Both the position numbers and the translations under genes were made by a program. A stretch of DNA of 64,000 nucleotides. Origin: Halopseudomonas xiamenensis (GTDB lineage Bacteria; Pseudomonadota; Gammaproteobacteria; Pseudomonadales; Pseudomonadaceae). Positions 55,401-64,000 of the stretch are shown piece after piece. The first letter of the stretch is position 1. Each line of letters opens with the position of its first letter. The stretch lies in the NCBI RefSeq assembly GCF_014219065.1, contig NZ_JACLGO010000019.1:1-64000 (forward strand), read 5' to 3'. The notes under the pieces are model-generated. The model was given only the letters and a program-made list of their open reading frames with translations. It made no database searches and was not told the DNA's origin.

Positions 55401-57866
55401 TCACTCTCTCGATTGCAGGTGGGCATAGATATCCCCGTCGCAGGGGCTGTCCTGTGTGCACCGTTCGTGCAGAAGGGTGCCGGCTTGATGACTGTGGCTG
55501 GCGGGCTGATAGCCGAGGGCGGCCACAGCGACGTCGGTCTTATCCCGGTCTGCCCGTTCCCGGTGCAGGCTCAAGGCAATACGCTGCCCGGGATAACCGA
55601 GCCAGACGTTCCCGGCAGCCGAATGCACGGCCTGGGAGAGCAACTCTTCCTGTTCGCTGGTAAGTGCTATCCGCCCCTGGTCATCCGTTATCCCTTCAAG
55701 CAATGGTTCTTCTTCGCCCCGTTGGATCAGCCAGGGAGTGAAAGCCAATGGGAAGCCGTCATCGCCAGGCACATCGCGCAGTTGCATGTTGAAACGGTAG
55801 ATAGGTGGCCCGGTTTCCAGCGGGTTGTCAGGAGTATTGGCTAGTGCCTTCTCGAGTGGCTGGCCATGCTGCTCGAAGGCCGCGAGGTGGACAGGCGCTG
55901 GCAATAGAATGCCCAGCCCGGAGCCACGCCCAGCCGCGCCTCCGGCATTGATCCTGATGCTTGGGCCGTTCAGGGTGATACCGCTGGGGTCGAGCTTGAT
56001 GAAGCTGCCGCCAACCTTGGCGGTGAGTTCCATACCGGCTTCGATCACCACTTTATTGCCGGCGTAGTAGTGGATTTCCTCACTGGCCTCGATGAACTGA
56101 CCCTGACCCAGCTTGATATGCTGGTTGTTGCCGACGGTCAGGTGGTCATCGGCCTTGATCTCGGTTTTTCTATCGCCATGGGTTCGGTGGTGCTCCTCGG
56201 CCAGGTTTTCCGTATAGCGGTTGGCTTCGATGCGCTCATGCCGTTCATGGCCGACGTGGATACGCTGGTCGTGCTGGATGCGCTGGTCCCAGTCGCGCTG
56301 GGCGTGGATGAAGATCTGCTCCTCGCCGGCCTTGTCCTCGATGCGCAGTTCGTTGAAGCCCTCTCCGCCGGGGCTGCTCTGGCTCTTGAACAGGCTGCGG
56401 GTCTTGTGTTCCGGCAGCGCATAGGGCACCTGATGAGCGCTGTTGTACAGGCAGCCCGAGACCAGTGGCTGGTCCGGGTCACCTTCGAGGAAGCTGACCA
56501 GCACTTCCATGCCGATGCGCGGGATGGCGATGCTGCCCCACTGGTTGCCGGCCCAGCTGCTGGCTACCCGCAGCCAGCAGCTGGTGTGGGCGTCGGCCTG
56601 GCCTTCGCGGTCCCAGTGGAACTGGACCTTGACCCGGCCCTGGGGGTCGCAGTGGATTTCTTCGTTCTCGGGGCCGGTGACGGTGGCGGTTTGGGTGCCC
56701 AGCACTTTGGGTTTGTGGTGGTGCAGGGCTGGGCGGTGGGGGGTGTCCCAGGGGGTGGCGGTGAAGTGGTTGCGGTAGCCTTGGTAGAAGGCTTTTTCCC
56801 CCTCTCCCCGGCCCTCTCCCGCGAGGGGAGAGGGAGTAAACCAGTGCTGTCCTGAGGTAGTTGTGCTGGTGGTATTGGTAATGGACTCTTCCAGTACCTG
56901 GGGTTGTTTGCCGTGGTGGTGGATGTCGGTGAGTAGCCAGAGGTCGTTCCAACTGGTGCGGGGATGGCCTTGTAGTTCGAGGAAGTGGCCGCTGCGCAGG
57001 GTCGGTTGGTCGCTGTGGCCGCTGGCCTGGCGGTAGTCACTGCGGTGGCGTTCCAGGGTGCGGCGGGCCAGGTGTTTGCCGCGGGTGCGGTCGTGGAACT
57101 GGCCGGGGTAGTGGTAGTCCTCCAGATCCGGCAGTTGCTCGCTGCGGGCTTCGCCTTCCAGTAGCAGGCGGGCCTTGGTGTGGTCGTAGTCGCGGCGGGT
57201 GACGCGGCTGCTGCGGGTTTCCAGGCGGACGCCGAAGCGCTTGATCACCGATTCATCGGCGACAAGGCCGTTGCCCTGGCAGAAGCCGGTCGGTTCAAGA
57301 CGGGGGAAGGCGGTCTGGTCGTCGCCGAATACCAGCAGGTGGCCGTCCTGGCTGTGGCGGAAGTGGTAGTGAATGCCCTCTTCCTCGCACAGGCGCTGGA
57401 TAAAATGCAGGTCGCTCTCGGCGTACTGGGTGCAGTAGTCGCGCTGGGGATACTCGCTGCCGAGCTGGAAGGCGTAGGCATCGGCGTGGATGCCGTGCTC
57501 TTCGAGCAGGCGGGCGATGATCTGCGGCACACTGAGGTGCTGGAAGATGCGCTGATTGTGGCGCAGGGTCAGGTAGTGCAGTTGCGGTACCAGTTCCAGG
57601 CGGTAGCGGGTCAGGCGCTGGCCGGATTCACCGATGGCGGCGTGGTGCACCAGGCCGTGCAGACCGCTGCCGTTGCCCAGGTCCAGCCAGGCGCTGCGTT
57701 GCAGCAGGGCTTCGAGATCCAGGTCGGGCTGTTCGCTGACCAGTTGCAGCTCGATGCGGTAGCACTGGTTGAGGGCTTCGCGGGCACGGAATTCGAGCAC
57801 CTTGAAGTCGTGTTCGAGGCCGGGCAGGTGCAGGGTGAAGTGGGCTTCATTGGCCGGATTGAACAT
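55401..57866 (-). CDS. vgrG: VgrG spike protein with C-terminal extension and in-frame repeat insertion
   Basis: An 821-residue tail spike. The gp27-like domain covers about 1-320, the gp5 OB fold about 385-480 ([12 protein letters not shown]), and the beta-helix repeats about 480-650. A further 165 residues follow, possibly a docking site for the adjacent phospholipase. Residues 344-358 ([15 protein letters not shown]) are encoded by a CCCTCTCCC-type palindrome inserted in frame between conserved parts. The gene overlaps the sigma54 activator by 20 bases. The phospholipase gene starts 6 bases downstream. Confidence 0.93.
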   Translation of the reverse strand: MFNPANEAHFTLHLPGLEHDFKVLEFRAREALNQCYRIELQLVSEQPDLDLEALLQRSAWLDLGNGSGLHGLVHHAAIGESGQRLTRYRLELVPQLHYLTLRHNQRIFQHLSVPQIIARLLEEHGIHADAYAFQLGSEYPQRDYCTQYAESDLHFIQRLCEEEGIHYHFRHSQDGHLLVFGDDQTAFPRLEPTGFCQGNGLVADESVIKRFGVRLETRSSRVTRRDYDHTKARLLLEGEARSEQLPDLEDYHYPGQFHDRTRGKHLARRTLERHRSDYRQASGHSDQPTLRSGHFLELQGHPRTSWNDLWLLTDIHHHGKQPQVLEESITNTTSTTTSGQHWFTPSPLAGEGRGEGEKAFYQGYRNHFTATPWDTPHRPALHHHKPKVLGTQTATVTGPENEEIHCDPQGRVKVQFHWDREGQADAHTSCWLRVASSWAGNQWGSIAIPRIGMEVLVSFLEGDPDQPLVSGCLYNSAHQVPYALPEHKTRSLFKSQSSPGGEGFNELRIEDKAGEEQIFIHAQRDWDQRIQHDQRIHVGHERHERIEANRYTENLAEEHHRTHGDRKTEIKADDHLTVGNNQHIKLGQGQFIEASEEIHYYAGNKVVIEAGMELTAKVGGSFIKLDPSGITLNGPSIRINAGGAAGRGSGLGILLPAPVHLAAFEQHGQPLEKALANTPDNPLETGPPIYRFNMQLRDVPGDDGFPLAFTPWLIQRGEEEPLLEGITDDQGRIALTSEQEELLSQAVHSAAGNVWLGYPGQRIALSLHRERADRDKTDVAVAALGYQPASHSHQAGTLLHERCTQDSPCDGDIYAHLQSRE
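56796..56836. repeat. CCCTCTCCC-type palindromic repeat inside vgrG
   Basis: CCCTCTCCC (56812-56820) and GGGAGAGGG (56826-56834) form a 9-base stem with a 5-base loop, preceded by a related CCCCTCTCCCC block. This is a common intergenic bacterial repeat, here located within coding sequence without breaking the frame. Confidence 0.8.
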
Positions 57867-59421
57867 GATTCCTCTCCCTGGATTTGAGGTCAGCCGGGCT
57901 GATGTTCAGCCGCTGCATGCGATACAGCAGGGTGCGGCGTGGCAAGCCCAGCTCGTTGGCGGCGTTGGTCTGGTTGCCCTGGTTGCGTTGCAGGCTGTCG
58001 AGCAACAGGTTGCGTTCGATGCGTTCGAGGTGATCGCGCAGGTTCATGCCGCTGGTCGGTTGGCTGTCCTGCGGCAGGTTGAAGTGCTCGGGCAGCAACA
58101 GGTTGTCGTCGCACAGCAGCAGGGCACGGGCGATCATGCCCTTGAGTTCGCGCACGTTGCCGGGGAAGCTGTAGCTGCCGAGCCGCTCCAGGGTGTCCTC
58201 GGCCCAGTAGCAGGGTTCGCGCTGCAGGAAGCAGCAGGCGTCCTCGACGAAGCGGCGCGCCAGCAGTTGGATGTCGTTGCCGCGTTCGCGCAGCGGCGGC
58301 AGGTCGATCGGGAAGTGGATGAGGCGGTAGTACAGGTCTTCACGGAACTGCCCCTGGCGTACCATTTCATGCAGGTCCTGGTGGGTGGCGGCGAGGATGC
58401 GCACGTCGATCCTGTGTGTATCGTTGCTGCCCAGTGGGCGGATTTCTCCTTCCTGCAATACGCGCAGTAGCTTGGCCTGCAGCGGCAGGGGCATGTCGCC
58501 GATCTCGTCGAGAAACAGCGTGCCGCCATCGGCGCTGTCGATCAGGCCGCGGTGATCCTTGTCGGCACCGGTAAAGGCTCCCTTGCGGTAGCCGAACAGC
58601 TCGCTTTCCAGCAGTTGCTCGGGCAATGCGGCGCAGTTCTGGGCGATGAAGGGCTGGCTGCGCCGCGAGCCGTAGTCATGGATGGCGCGGGCTACCAGCT
58701 CCTTGCCGGTGCCGGTTTCGCCGGTGATCAGCACGGTGACCGGGTTGTGCAGTATCTTGCTGATCAACTGGTAGACCGCCTGCATGGCTGCGCTCTGGCC
58801 GATCAGGCCGTAGCTGCGGGCCAGCGCCGGTGGCGGCTCGGGTTGGCTGGCCTGGCGTGTGGGATGTTCCGGCTGCAGCTGGTGCAACAGCTGCAGCTGA
58901 TGCAGGGTGACATTGCCCAGCATCTGCAAGGAGTCGACGTAGCCCTGCAACTGCCGGGATTGGCGGCTGGCCAGCAGCAACAGCCCGGCTACATGCTGCT
59001 GGTCGTCCAGCAGCGGCAGACACAGCAGGCTGCGCCAGTCAGTCGTTTCGCCCGGCAGGAAGGTGGTGGCATACAGGCTGGCGTCGAGATGCTGCACATG
59101 CAGCGGCTGGTTCTGGCACAGGCAGTACTGCAGCAACTGCTGGTCATGGTAGTCGCTGGGCAGGCTGTCGGTTTCCCTTGCGTAGCGCTGCCCATCCAGC
59201 CACTCGGCCGCCAGGGTCAGCTGCGTATGGGTCACATCCAGCAGGTACAACTGGCTCAACGGGCAGTGGCTGAGTTCACCAGCGGCCATGACCAGTCGCT
59301 CCCTCAGCTGCGCACTGTCACGACTGCGGGCCAGCACGGCAAAATGCGCCAGCAGATCCTCGGCGTATTGCAGTGGCTGCGCCAGCTGCTCGAACAGCGG
59401 CGGCGACTCAGGCGAACTCAC
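57847..59421 (-). CDS. Sigma54-dependent T6SS transcription activator (Sfa/VasH-type)
   Basis: A 524-residue enhancer-binding protein. An N-terminal GAF-like sensor (about 10-180) precedes the AAA+ domain (about 205-430) with Walker A GETGTGKE, the sigma54-contact loop GAFTGA and Walker [11 protein letters not shown]; a Fis-type helix-turn-helix ends the protein ([17 protein letters not shown]). It should activate RpoN-dependent T6SS or hcp/vgrG promoters. I chose GTG 59421 because GGAGG is 8 bases upstream; ATG codons at 59439 and 59442 are alternatives. It overlaps clpV by 14 bases. Confidence 0.92.
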   Translation of the reverse strand: MSSPESPPLFEQLAQPLQYAEDLLAHFAVLARSRDSAQLRERLVMAAGELSHCPLSQLYLLDVTHTQLTLAAEWLDGQRYARETDSLPSDYHDQQLLQYCLCQNQPLHVQHLDASLYATTFLPGETTDWRSLLCLPLLDDQQHVAGLLLLASRQSRQLQGYVDSLQMLGNVTLHQLQLLHQLQPEHPTRQASQPEPPPALARSYGLIGQSAAMQAVYQLISKILHNPVTVLITGETGTGKELVARAIHDYGSRRSQPFIAQNCAALPEQLLESELFGYRKGAFTGADKDHRGLIDSADGGTLFLDEIGDMPLPLQAKLLRVLQEGEIRPLGSNDTHRIDVRILAATHQDLHEMVRQGQFREDLYYRLIHFPIDLPPLRERGNDIQLLARRFVEDACCFLQREPCYWAEDTLERLGSYSFPGNVRELKGMIARALLLCDDNLLLPEHFNLPQDSQPTSGMNLRDHLERIERNLLLDSLQRNQGNQTNAANELGLPRRTLLYRMQRLNISPADLKSRERNHVQSGQ

Positions 59422-62020
59422 AGAGCAGGCCTCCTTCATCATCCAGGGTGGCATGCACATGCCTGAGCGTGTCGCCTGCGGCCATACTGTCCAGCAGTCG
59501 ATCGACGACCAGCGGCTGCAGTTGCTGGTCGATCAGGTGGTCGATCAGCCGCGCTCCGCTGTCGCCGTGCCGGCAGCGTTCGGCGAAGTGCTCGACCAGT
59601 GTGGGGCAGTGGCTGAAGCCGAGCTGGCGACGCTGCAGGCGACTGGCGAAACGCTGCAGCTTGAGCCCGATCAGCTCGCGCAGTACTTCGCCGTCGACCG
59701 GGTAATAGGGCACCACGCGCATACGCGCCAGCAGCGCCGGTTTGAAATGCCGGCTCAGGCTGGGGCGTATGCTCTGTTCGAGGTGCTCGGTGTCGGGCCG
59801 CTGCCCCTGGGCGCAGAGCTGGCTGATCTGTTCGCTGGCCAGGTTCGAGGTCATCAGGATCAGGGTATTGCGGAAGTTGATCTCGCGCCCCTCACCGTCA
59901 TTGACCACACCCTTGTCGAAAATCTGGTAGAACAGGTTGAGCACGTCCGGATCGGCTTTCTCGATCTCGTCGAGCAGCACCACCGAGTAGGGCTTCTGCC
60001 GTACCGCTTCGGTGAGCATGCCGCCTTCACCGTAGCCGACATAGCCGGGAGGTGCGCCCAGCAGGCGCGAGACGCTGTGTTTCTCCTGGAATTCGGACAT
60101 GTTGATGGTGGTCAGGAAGCGCTCACCGCCGTACAGCAGGTCGGCCAACGCCAGGGCGGTTTCGGTCTTGCCGACGCCGCTGGGGCCGACCAGCAGGAAC
60201 ACCCCCACCGGTGCGTCGGGATTGTTCAGGCCAGCGGCCGCTGCGCGCATGGCCCGATCCACTGCCAGCACCGCTTGTTCCTGGCCGCGGATGCGCTGGC
60301 GCAGATCCTCGGCGAAGCTGGCGATCCGGCTGTTGTGTTCACGTGCCAGTTGCGCCACGGGTACGCCGGTCCAGTGGCTGATGACCTCGGCCACCAGGCG
60401 CGGGGAGACTTCATGGCTGACCAGTCGCCGGTCGGCGGGGATCGCCTGCAGGCGCTCCTGTAACGCGGCCAGTTCCGCTTCCAGCTGCGCCAGATCGACC
60501 GCGGCGGGTGGCTGATCGGCATGGCCGTCGAGCCATGCCTCGCTGCTTGCCTGGCGCGCCTGGGCGCATTGCTGGCGCAGCTCCAGCAGCCGGCTGGCCA
60601 ATTGGCGCTGGTTTTGCCAGTCATCCTGCAAGACATGCAATTGCTCGCCAGCTTCCTGCAATCGCAGCTGCAGCCGTTCGATCGAACCGGGGTCCGGCTG
60701 CAGGCCGGCGTCCCGGTCGCGCTGCTGGGCCAGCAGCTGGCGCTCACCTTCGGCGATCTCACTGCGCAGCCGTTCGATGGCTTCTGGGGCCGAGGCGAGG
60801 CTGATGCGCACGCGTGCGCAGGCGGTATCCAGCACGTCCACGGCCTTGTCCGGCAACTGGCGGCCAGCCAGGTAACGGGCGGACAGTTCGGCGGCGGCGA
60901 CCACCGCATCATCACGCAGGTAGACGCCATGGCTGCGTTCATACAGTGGTGCCAGGCCGCGCAGGATGGTGACGGCATTGGTGGTGCCCGGTTCGTGCAG
61001 CTGTACCGGCTGGAAGCGGCGGGCCAGTGCCGGGTCCTTTTCGAAGTACTTTTTGTATTCGCTCCAGGTCGTGGCGGCGATGGTACGCAGCTCCCCGCGC
61101 GCCAGCGCCGGCTTGAGCAGGTTGGCGGCATCCGATGCGCCGGCCGGGGCGCCGGCGCCAATCAAGGTGTGGGCTTCATCGATGAACAGGATGATCGGCC
61201 TGGGCGACTGCCTGACCTCGTCGATCACGCCCTGCAGACGCCGCTCGAACTCTCCCTTGATACTGGCCCCCGCCTGCAGCAGGCCGAGATCGAGCGACAG
61301 CAGCGCAACGCCACGCAGCGCCTCGGGTACCTCGCCAGCGGCGATGCGCAGGGCCAGGCCCTCGACGATGGCGGTCTTGCCGACACCGGCCTCGCCGACC
61401 ACTATGGGGTTGTTCTTGCGTCGGCGGGCGAGGATATCGATCATCTGGCGCAGTGCCTGGTCGCGGCACAGTACCGGGTCGAGCTTGCCGTCGCGTGCCT
61501 GCCGGGTGATGTCGTGGGTGAAGCGGGCCAATGCCGAGTCCTGTACCGTCGTCGGCGTTGCCGCCGTGGGCTGGGCGGCGCGGGCATACTCGCTCAGCCG
61601 TTCGCTGTGGATGCGCTCGAGTATCGGCTGGTAGCGGCTGCCGGCATGGCGTACCGGGTTGCGCAGCAGGCCGAGCAACAGGGCGGCCTGGTTGATACTG
61701 CTGCGGCCCAGCTCCAGGGTGGCGACCAGCAGCGCATCCTGCAGCCATTGCACCAGTTCCGGGGCGAAGCTCGGGCTGCGGCTGCCGTCGCCCCCGCCGC
61801 AGGGTTGCAGCAGCTCGCGGAAGCCGTCGATATCGACCTCGGCATCCAGCAGGGCCTGGCTCAACAGGCTGTCCGGGCGCTCCAGCAGCACCAGCAGCAG
61901 GTCCTCGATCTGCACCTTGTCGGCACGCCGCAGCAGGCAACGCTCGGCGGCGGCCTCGAGGTCATGGCGGCTGTGGCTGTCCAGTGCCTGGACCAGTTTC
62001 TGGATATCCAGTGTCATCAT
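59408..62020 (-). CDS. clpV: Type VI secretion ATPase ClpV (TssH)
   Basis: An 870-residue AAA+ disaggregase that recycles the contracted TssB-TssC sheath. The N-domain (about 1-150) binds the sheath; two ATPase modules follow with Walker A GEAGVGKT and GPSGVGKT and a coiled-coil middle domain between them. ATG 62020 has AAGGA 9 bases upstream; a TTG at 62029 is less likely. It nearly touches the tssG stop. Confidence 0.96.
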   Translation of the reverse strand: MMTLDIQKLVQALDSHSRHDLEAAAERCLLRRADKVQIEDLLLVLLERPDSLLSQALLDAEVDIDGFRELLQPCGGGDGSRSPSFAPELVQWLQDALLVATLELGRSSINQAALLLGLLRNPVRHAGSRYQPILERIHSERLSEYARAAQPTAATPTTVQDSALARFTHDITRQARDGKLDPVLCRDQALRQMIDILARRRKNNPIVVGEAGVGKTAIVEGLALRIAAGEVPEALRGVALLSLDLGLLQAGASIKGEFERRLQGVIDEVRQSPRPIILFIDEAHTLIGAGAPAGASDAANLLKPALARGELRTIAATTWSEYKKYFEKDPALARRFQPVQLHEPGTTNAVTILRGLAPLYERSHGVYLRDDAVVAAAELSARYLAGRQLPDKAVDVLDTACARVRISLASAPEAIERLRSEIAEGERQLLAQQRDRDAGLQPDPGSIERLQLRLQEAGEQLHVLQDDWQNQRQLASRLLELRQQCAQARQASSEAWLDGHADQPPAAVDLAQLEAELAALQERLQAIPADRRLVSHEVSPRLVAEVISHWTGVPVAQLAREHNSRIASFAEDLRQRIRGQEQAVLAVDRAMRAAAAGLNNPDAPVGVFLLVGPSGVGKTETALALADLLYGGERFLTTINMSEFQEKHSVSRLLGAPPGYVGYGEGGMLTEAVRQKPYSVVLLDEIEKADPDVLNLFYQIFDKGVVNDGEGREINFRNTLILMTSNLASEQISQLCAQGQRPDTEHLEQSIRPSLSRHFKPALLARMRVVPYYPVDGEVLRELIGLKLQRFASRLQRRQLGFSHCPTLVEHFAERCRHGDSGARLIDHLIDQQLQPLVVDRLLDSMAAGDTLRHVHATLDDEGGLLCEFA

Positions 62021-62025
62021 GTTGA

Positions 62026-63036
62026 TCAATCCTTGATTCGTCCGGCCAGGGTGACCGCGGGGTTGTCCCGGACCTGCCCGAGCCAGCTGGTCCAGCCCAG
62101 CCGGCAGCGGTTATCGTTGGCCAGGTGCAGGGGGTGGACGGCTTCGTGGCGCAGCTGCAGGCGAATGTCATAGGCCAGCGGTGTATGCAGGCAGAAGCGC
62201 AGCAGTGTCAGCAGCGGGTGGTAGGCCTTGCCGGTAGGCAGGAAGTCATGGAAGCGCTCCCAGTCGAGCTCACCGATATGCAGGCGGAACTTGCCGCTGC
62301 GGTCACGGATGCGGTCACCCAGCACCAGGTTGTTGCCGAGCTGGTTGTTGGCCTGGCCGAGCCGGTTCTGCTGCTGGCTGTCGATGCTGACCTGGCGCTC
62401 GATGCATTCCTCGATATGCATGCTGCGGTGCTTGAAGTAGTAGCGCAGCACCGCTTCCAGCAATGCTGCGGACTGCGCGCGCATGCTCAGCAGACCCAGA
62501 TAGGGCAGCAGGCGTTTCCAGTTGAGTTCTCCACTGTCGCGCAGGGCCGGATGGCCCAGGCCGATGAGTGCGAACAGGTGGTTCGATACCTTGTCCGCGG
62601 CGCCTTCACGATAGCGACTGTGATAACGATACTTGCGCCAGATCGGCAGCAGCAGGCGCTGCAGGCGGTTGTTGAACAGGTCGAGGAAGTCGCGCGTCGG
62701 GTTGCCGCCCGGGCCATCGCCCAGCGCCTGCTCGCTGTAGAACGCCGGTAGCGGCGAGCTGGAGCCGAACAGGCCGATCAGGTTGACGCGCAGGCGCGCG
62801 CGCAACTCGCCGTCCTCGTGAAAGAACTCGACGCGTTCGATGTCGGTGCCGGGGAATCCCAGGCTGGGGTTGGCCTGAAATTCCAGGCGCTCGTACAGCG
62901 CCTCGTCATCGAGCTGCGGATGCGCTTCACGCAGCTGTTGCAGTACCAGCATGACACCCTGGAACAGGCTGTATTCGCGAATGCTGCGGCCCAGGCTGCT
63001 CAGAGCAGGGGCTGCAACCCCATGCGTGGCGTCCAT
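62026..63036 (-). CDS. tssG: Type VI secretion baseplate protein TssG
   Basis: A 336-residue baseplate wedge component that works with TssF and TssE. The family pattern begins with LREYSLFQ-like SIREYSLFQGVMLVLQQL and continues with FQANPSLGFPGTDIERVEF, NLIGLFGSSSPLPAFY and FLDLFNNRLQRLLL. ATG 63036 overlaps the 3' end of tssF by 37 bases, with GGAG about 10 bases upstream. Confidence 0.93.
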   Translation of the reverse strand: MDATHGVAAPALSSLGRSIREYSLFQGVMLVLQQLREAHPQLDDEALYERLEFQANPSLGFPGTDIERVEFFHEDGELRARLRVNLIGLFGSSSPLPAFYSEQALGDGPGGNPTRDFLDLFNNRLQRLLLPIWRKYRYHSRYREGAADKVSNHLFALIGLGHPALRDSGELNWKRLLPYLGLLSMRAQSAALLEAVLRYYFKHRSMHIEECIERQVSIDSQQQNRLGQANNQLGNNLVLGDRIRDRSGKFRLHIGELDWERFHDFLPTGKAYHPLLTLLRFCLHTPLAYDIRLQLRHEAVHPLHLANDNRCRLGWTSWLGQVRDNPAVTLAGRIKD

Positions 63037-64000
63037 TGATACCGCTCTCCTTGGGTGGTCCTGACCCGCAGCTCGTGGAACGAGTTGAGGTTGGCGTAAA
63101 GGGCGAAGAACTCGTTGAGTACCGAGGCGAACAGGAACAGGTCGCCTTCGCCCAGGTAGTTTTCCGCGTCCATCTGCAATTCCGTGCGTATGCCGCGCAC
63201 CGGCAGTCCGGCATGCAGGCGGTCGACATGGCTGTGCTCGATCTGTCGCAGGCCATCGAGCCGGCGTTGGCCGATGCGTGCGGCATGCTGGTCGTAATGA
63301 CGCGGCAGGTCGTAGCTCTGCAGCATCACCTTGAGCGCCTCGACATTGGCCAGCGACAGGTAGTTGAGCGACATGTTGCTGATCAGCCTCCACAGGAAGT
63401 CGCTGTCCACCGGCGGCGCGTAGCTGGAGGTCACCGCGCTGATGTTGCGAAAGCCCAGGAAGTCCGGCGTGTCCTCGCTCAGGCAGCAGATATCGCCGAG
63501 GCCGAGTTGACTGGGCAGGTTCTGGTTGGTGCAGGTCAGCTCGATCGATAGCGTTTCATGCAGATCGCTGCCATGTGCGCCGAAGCTGAGGTAGCTCTCC
63601 AGCCCGTCTCCCTGCAGTGACGGGTACTGGCGCAGGCTGTAGTACGGCCTGGGCTGGCTGATGCCGAAGCTGCGGTCATGCTCGAAGGATTCGAACGGCA
63701 CGTATTGCTGCTGGCCCATGCCGCCGGGCTTCCAGCCGGTGACCCGCTCGACCGCATAGACTCCGCATTGATGGTGAGGGTATTCGGCGGGACGCAGCAG
63801 ATAGTGGTCCTGACGCCCGTCGAGGCGGATCGGGGTGGCATCGTGGCTGAACAGGTTGACCACCGGCGTGCAGTACAGGCGGACATTGTCCAGTGTCGGT
63901 CGGATGCGCTGGCTGCCGGTCTTGCGGATATGGCAGCGCAACTCCAGGCCGCAGGCCTGTTTCAGCAGTGCGGGGTCCAGGTTGCCCAGGCAATCGAGAC
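63000..64000 (-). CDS. tssF: Type VI secretion baseplate protein TssF (C-terminal part, cut by the window edge)
   Basis: About 333 residues of the C-terminal part are in the window; the frame stays open through the right edge, so the N-terminal half lies outside. Recognisable TssF segments are NLFSHDATPIRLD, YLLRPAEYP, and the C-terminal ENYLGEGDLFLFASVLNEFFALYANLNSFHEL. It forms the baseplate wedge with TssG. Everything to its right (tssE, tssC, tssB, tssA, hcp) is missing from the window. Confidence 0.93.
   Translation of the reverse strand, partial: LDCLGNLDPALLKQACGLELRCHIRKTGSQRIRPTLDNVRLYCTPVVNLFSHDATPIRLDGRQDHYLLRPAEYPHHQCGVYAVERVTGWKPGGMGQQQYVPFESFEHDRSFGISQPRPYYSLRQYPSLQGDGLESYLSFGAHGSDLHETLSIELTCTNQNLPSQLGLGDICCLSEDTPDFLGFRNISAVTSSYAPPVDSDFLWRLISNMSLNYLSLANVEALKVMLQSYDLPRHYDQHAARIGQRRLDGLRQIEHSHVDRLHAGLPVRGIRTELQMDAENYLGEGDLFLFASVLNEFFALYANLNSFHELRVRTTQGERYQWTPRMGLQPLL

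Noticed and set aside
60521-62173. 550-codon plus-strand frame opposite clpV
   Set aside because: Antisense shadow of clpV; no family similarity and it crosses the clpV-tssG junction.

Overview
This window is chromosomal DNA of a gammaproteobacterium of the Pseudomonas lineage (Pseudomonas or a close relative such as Halopseudomonas). The evidence is high-GC coding sequence, recognisable Pseudomonas proteins (Crc of 259 residues, AlgC with a long N-terminal extension, DesB-type desaturase), Pseudomonas-style REP palindromes, and a gene order from about 2 to 37.5 kb that follows, as recalled from P. aeruginosa, the phoR-phoB-ubiA-ubiC-rubredoxin-HU-recG-oxyR-ridA-spoT-rpoZ-gmk-yicC-rph-crc-pyrE-argB-algC-dut-coaBC-radC-rpmB-rpmG block. 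The species cannot be fixed from the sequence alone.

Layout. 0-2 kb: a cytochrome c-551-type protein and an iron-dependent alcohol dehydrogenase. 2-5 kb: a response regulator converging on phoR-phoB, with a PHO-box-like site before phoB. 5-12.9 kb: ubiquinone genes ubiC-ubiA, rubredoxin, HU, an HDOD protein, recG, oxyR and an SDR-type protein. 13-20.3 kb: ridA, spoT, rpoZ, gmk, an EntS-like MFS exporter, yicC, rph and a small membrane protein. 20.4-25.7 kb: an accessory iron island with three Fur-box-like sites, a truncated adenylation-domain protein, a siderophore-binding protein, a FecCD-type ABC transporter and a small Cys/His-rich ORF. 25.9-27 kb: an orphan cytochrome P450. 27.3-37.6 kb: the conserved block resumes (crc, pyrE, a DUF2892-OsmC pair, a thioesterase, argB, algC, dut, coaBC, radC, rpmB-rpmG). 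37.6-41.7 kb: an M23 peptidase, a sorbosone-dehydrogenase-like lipoprotein, a DUF2231 membrane protein and a desB-type desaturase.

41.8-64 kb: a type VI secretion operon transcribed leftward and running off the right edge: tssF-tssG-clpV-sigma54 activator-vgrG-tle5 phospholipase D-immunity gene-40-residue lipoprotein-fha-tssJ-tssK-tssL-tssM-PP2C phosphatase-Ser/Thr kinase. Most junctions overlap or are separated by a few bases. The order is that of the P. aeruginosa H2-type cluster (clpV2-sfa2-orfX-fha2-lip2-hsiJ2-dotU2-icmF2-stp1-stk1), but with a vgrG-effector-immunity cassette between the sigma54 activator and the small lipoprotein. tssA, tssB, tssC, tssE and hcp are not in the window and would be expected to the right.

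Intergenic repeats are frequent: three copies of a TCATTGCGAG-type palindrome, Pseudomonas REP pairs, a cluster of CGTCATCCTTCG-type repeats, and one CCCTCTCCC-type palindrome inserted in frame inside vgrG. No rRNA, tRNA, CRISPR array, insertion sequence or integrase was recognised.
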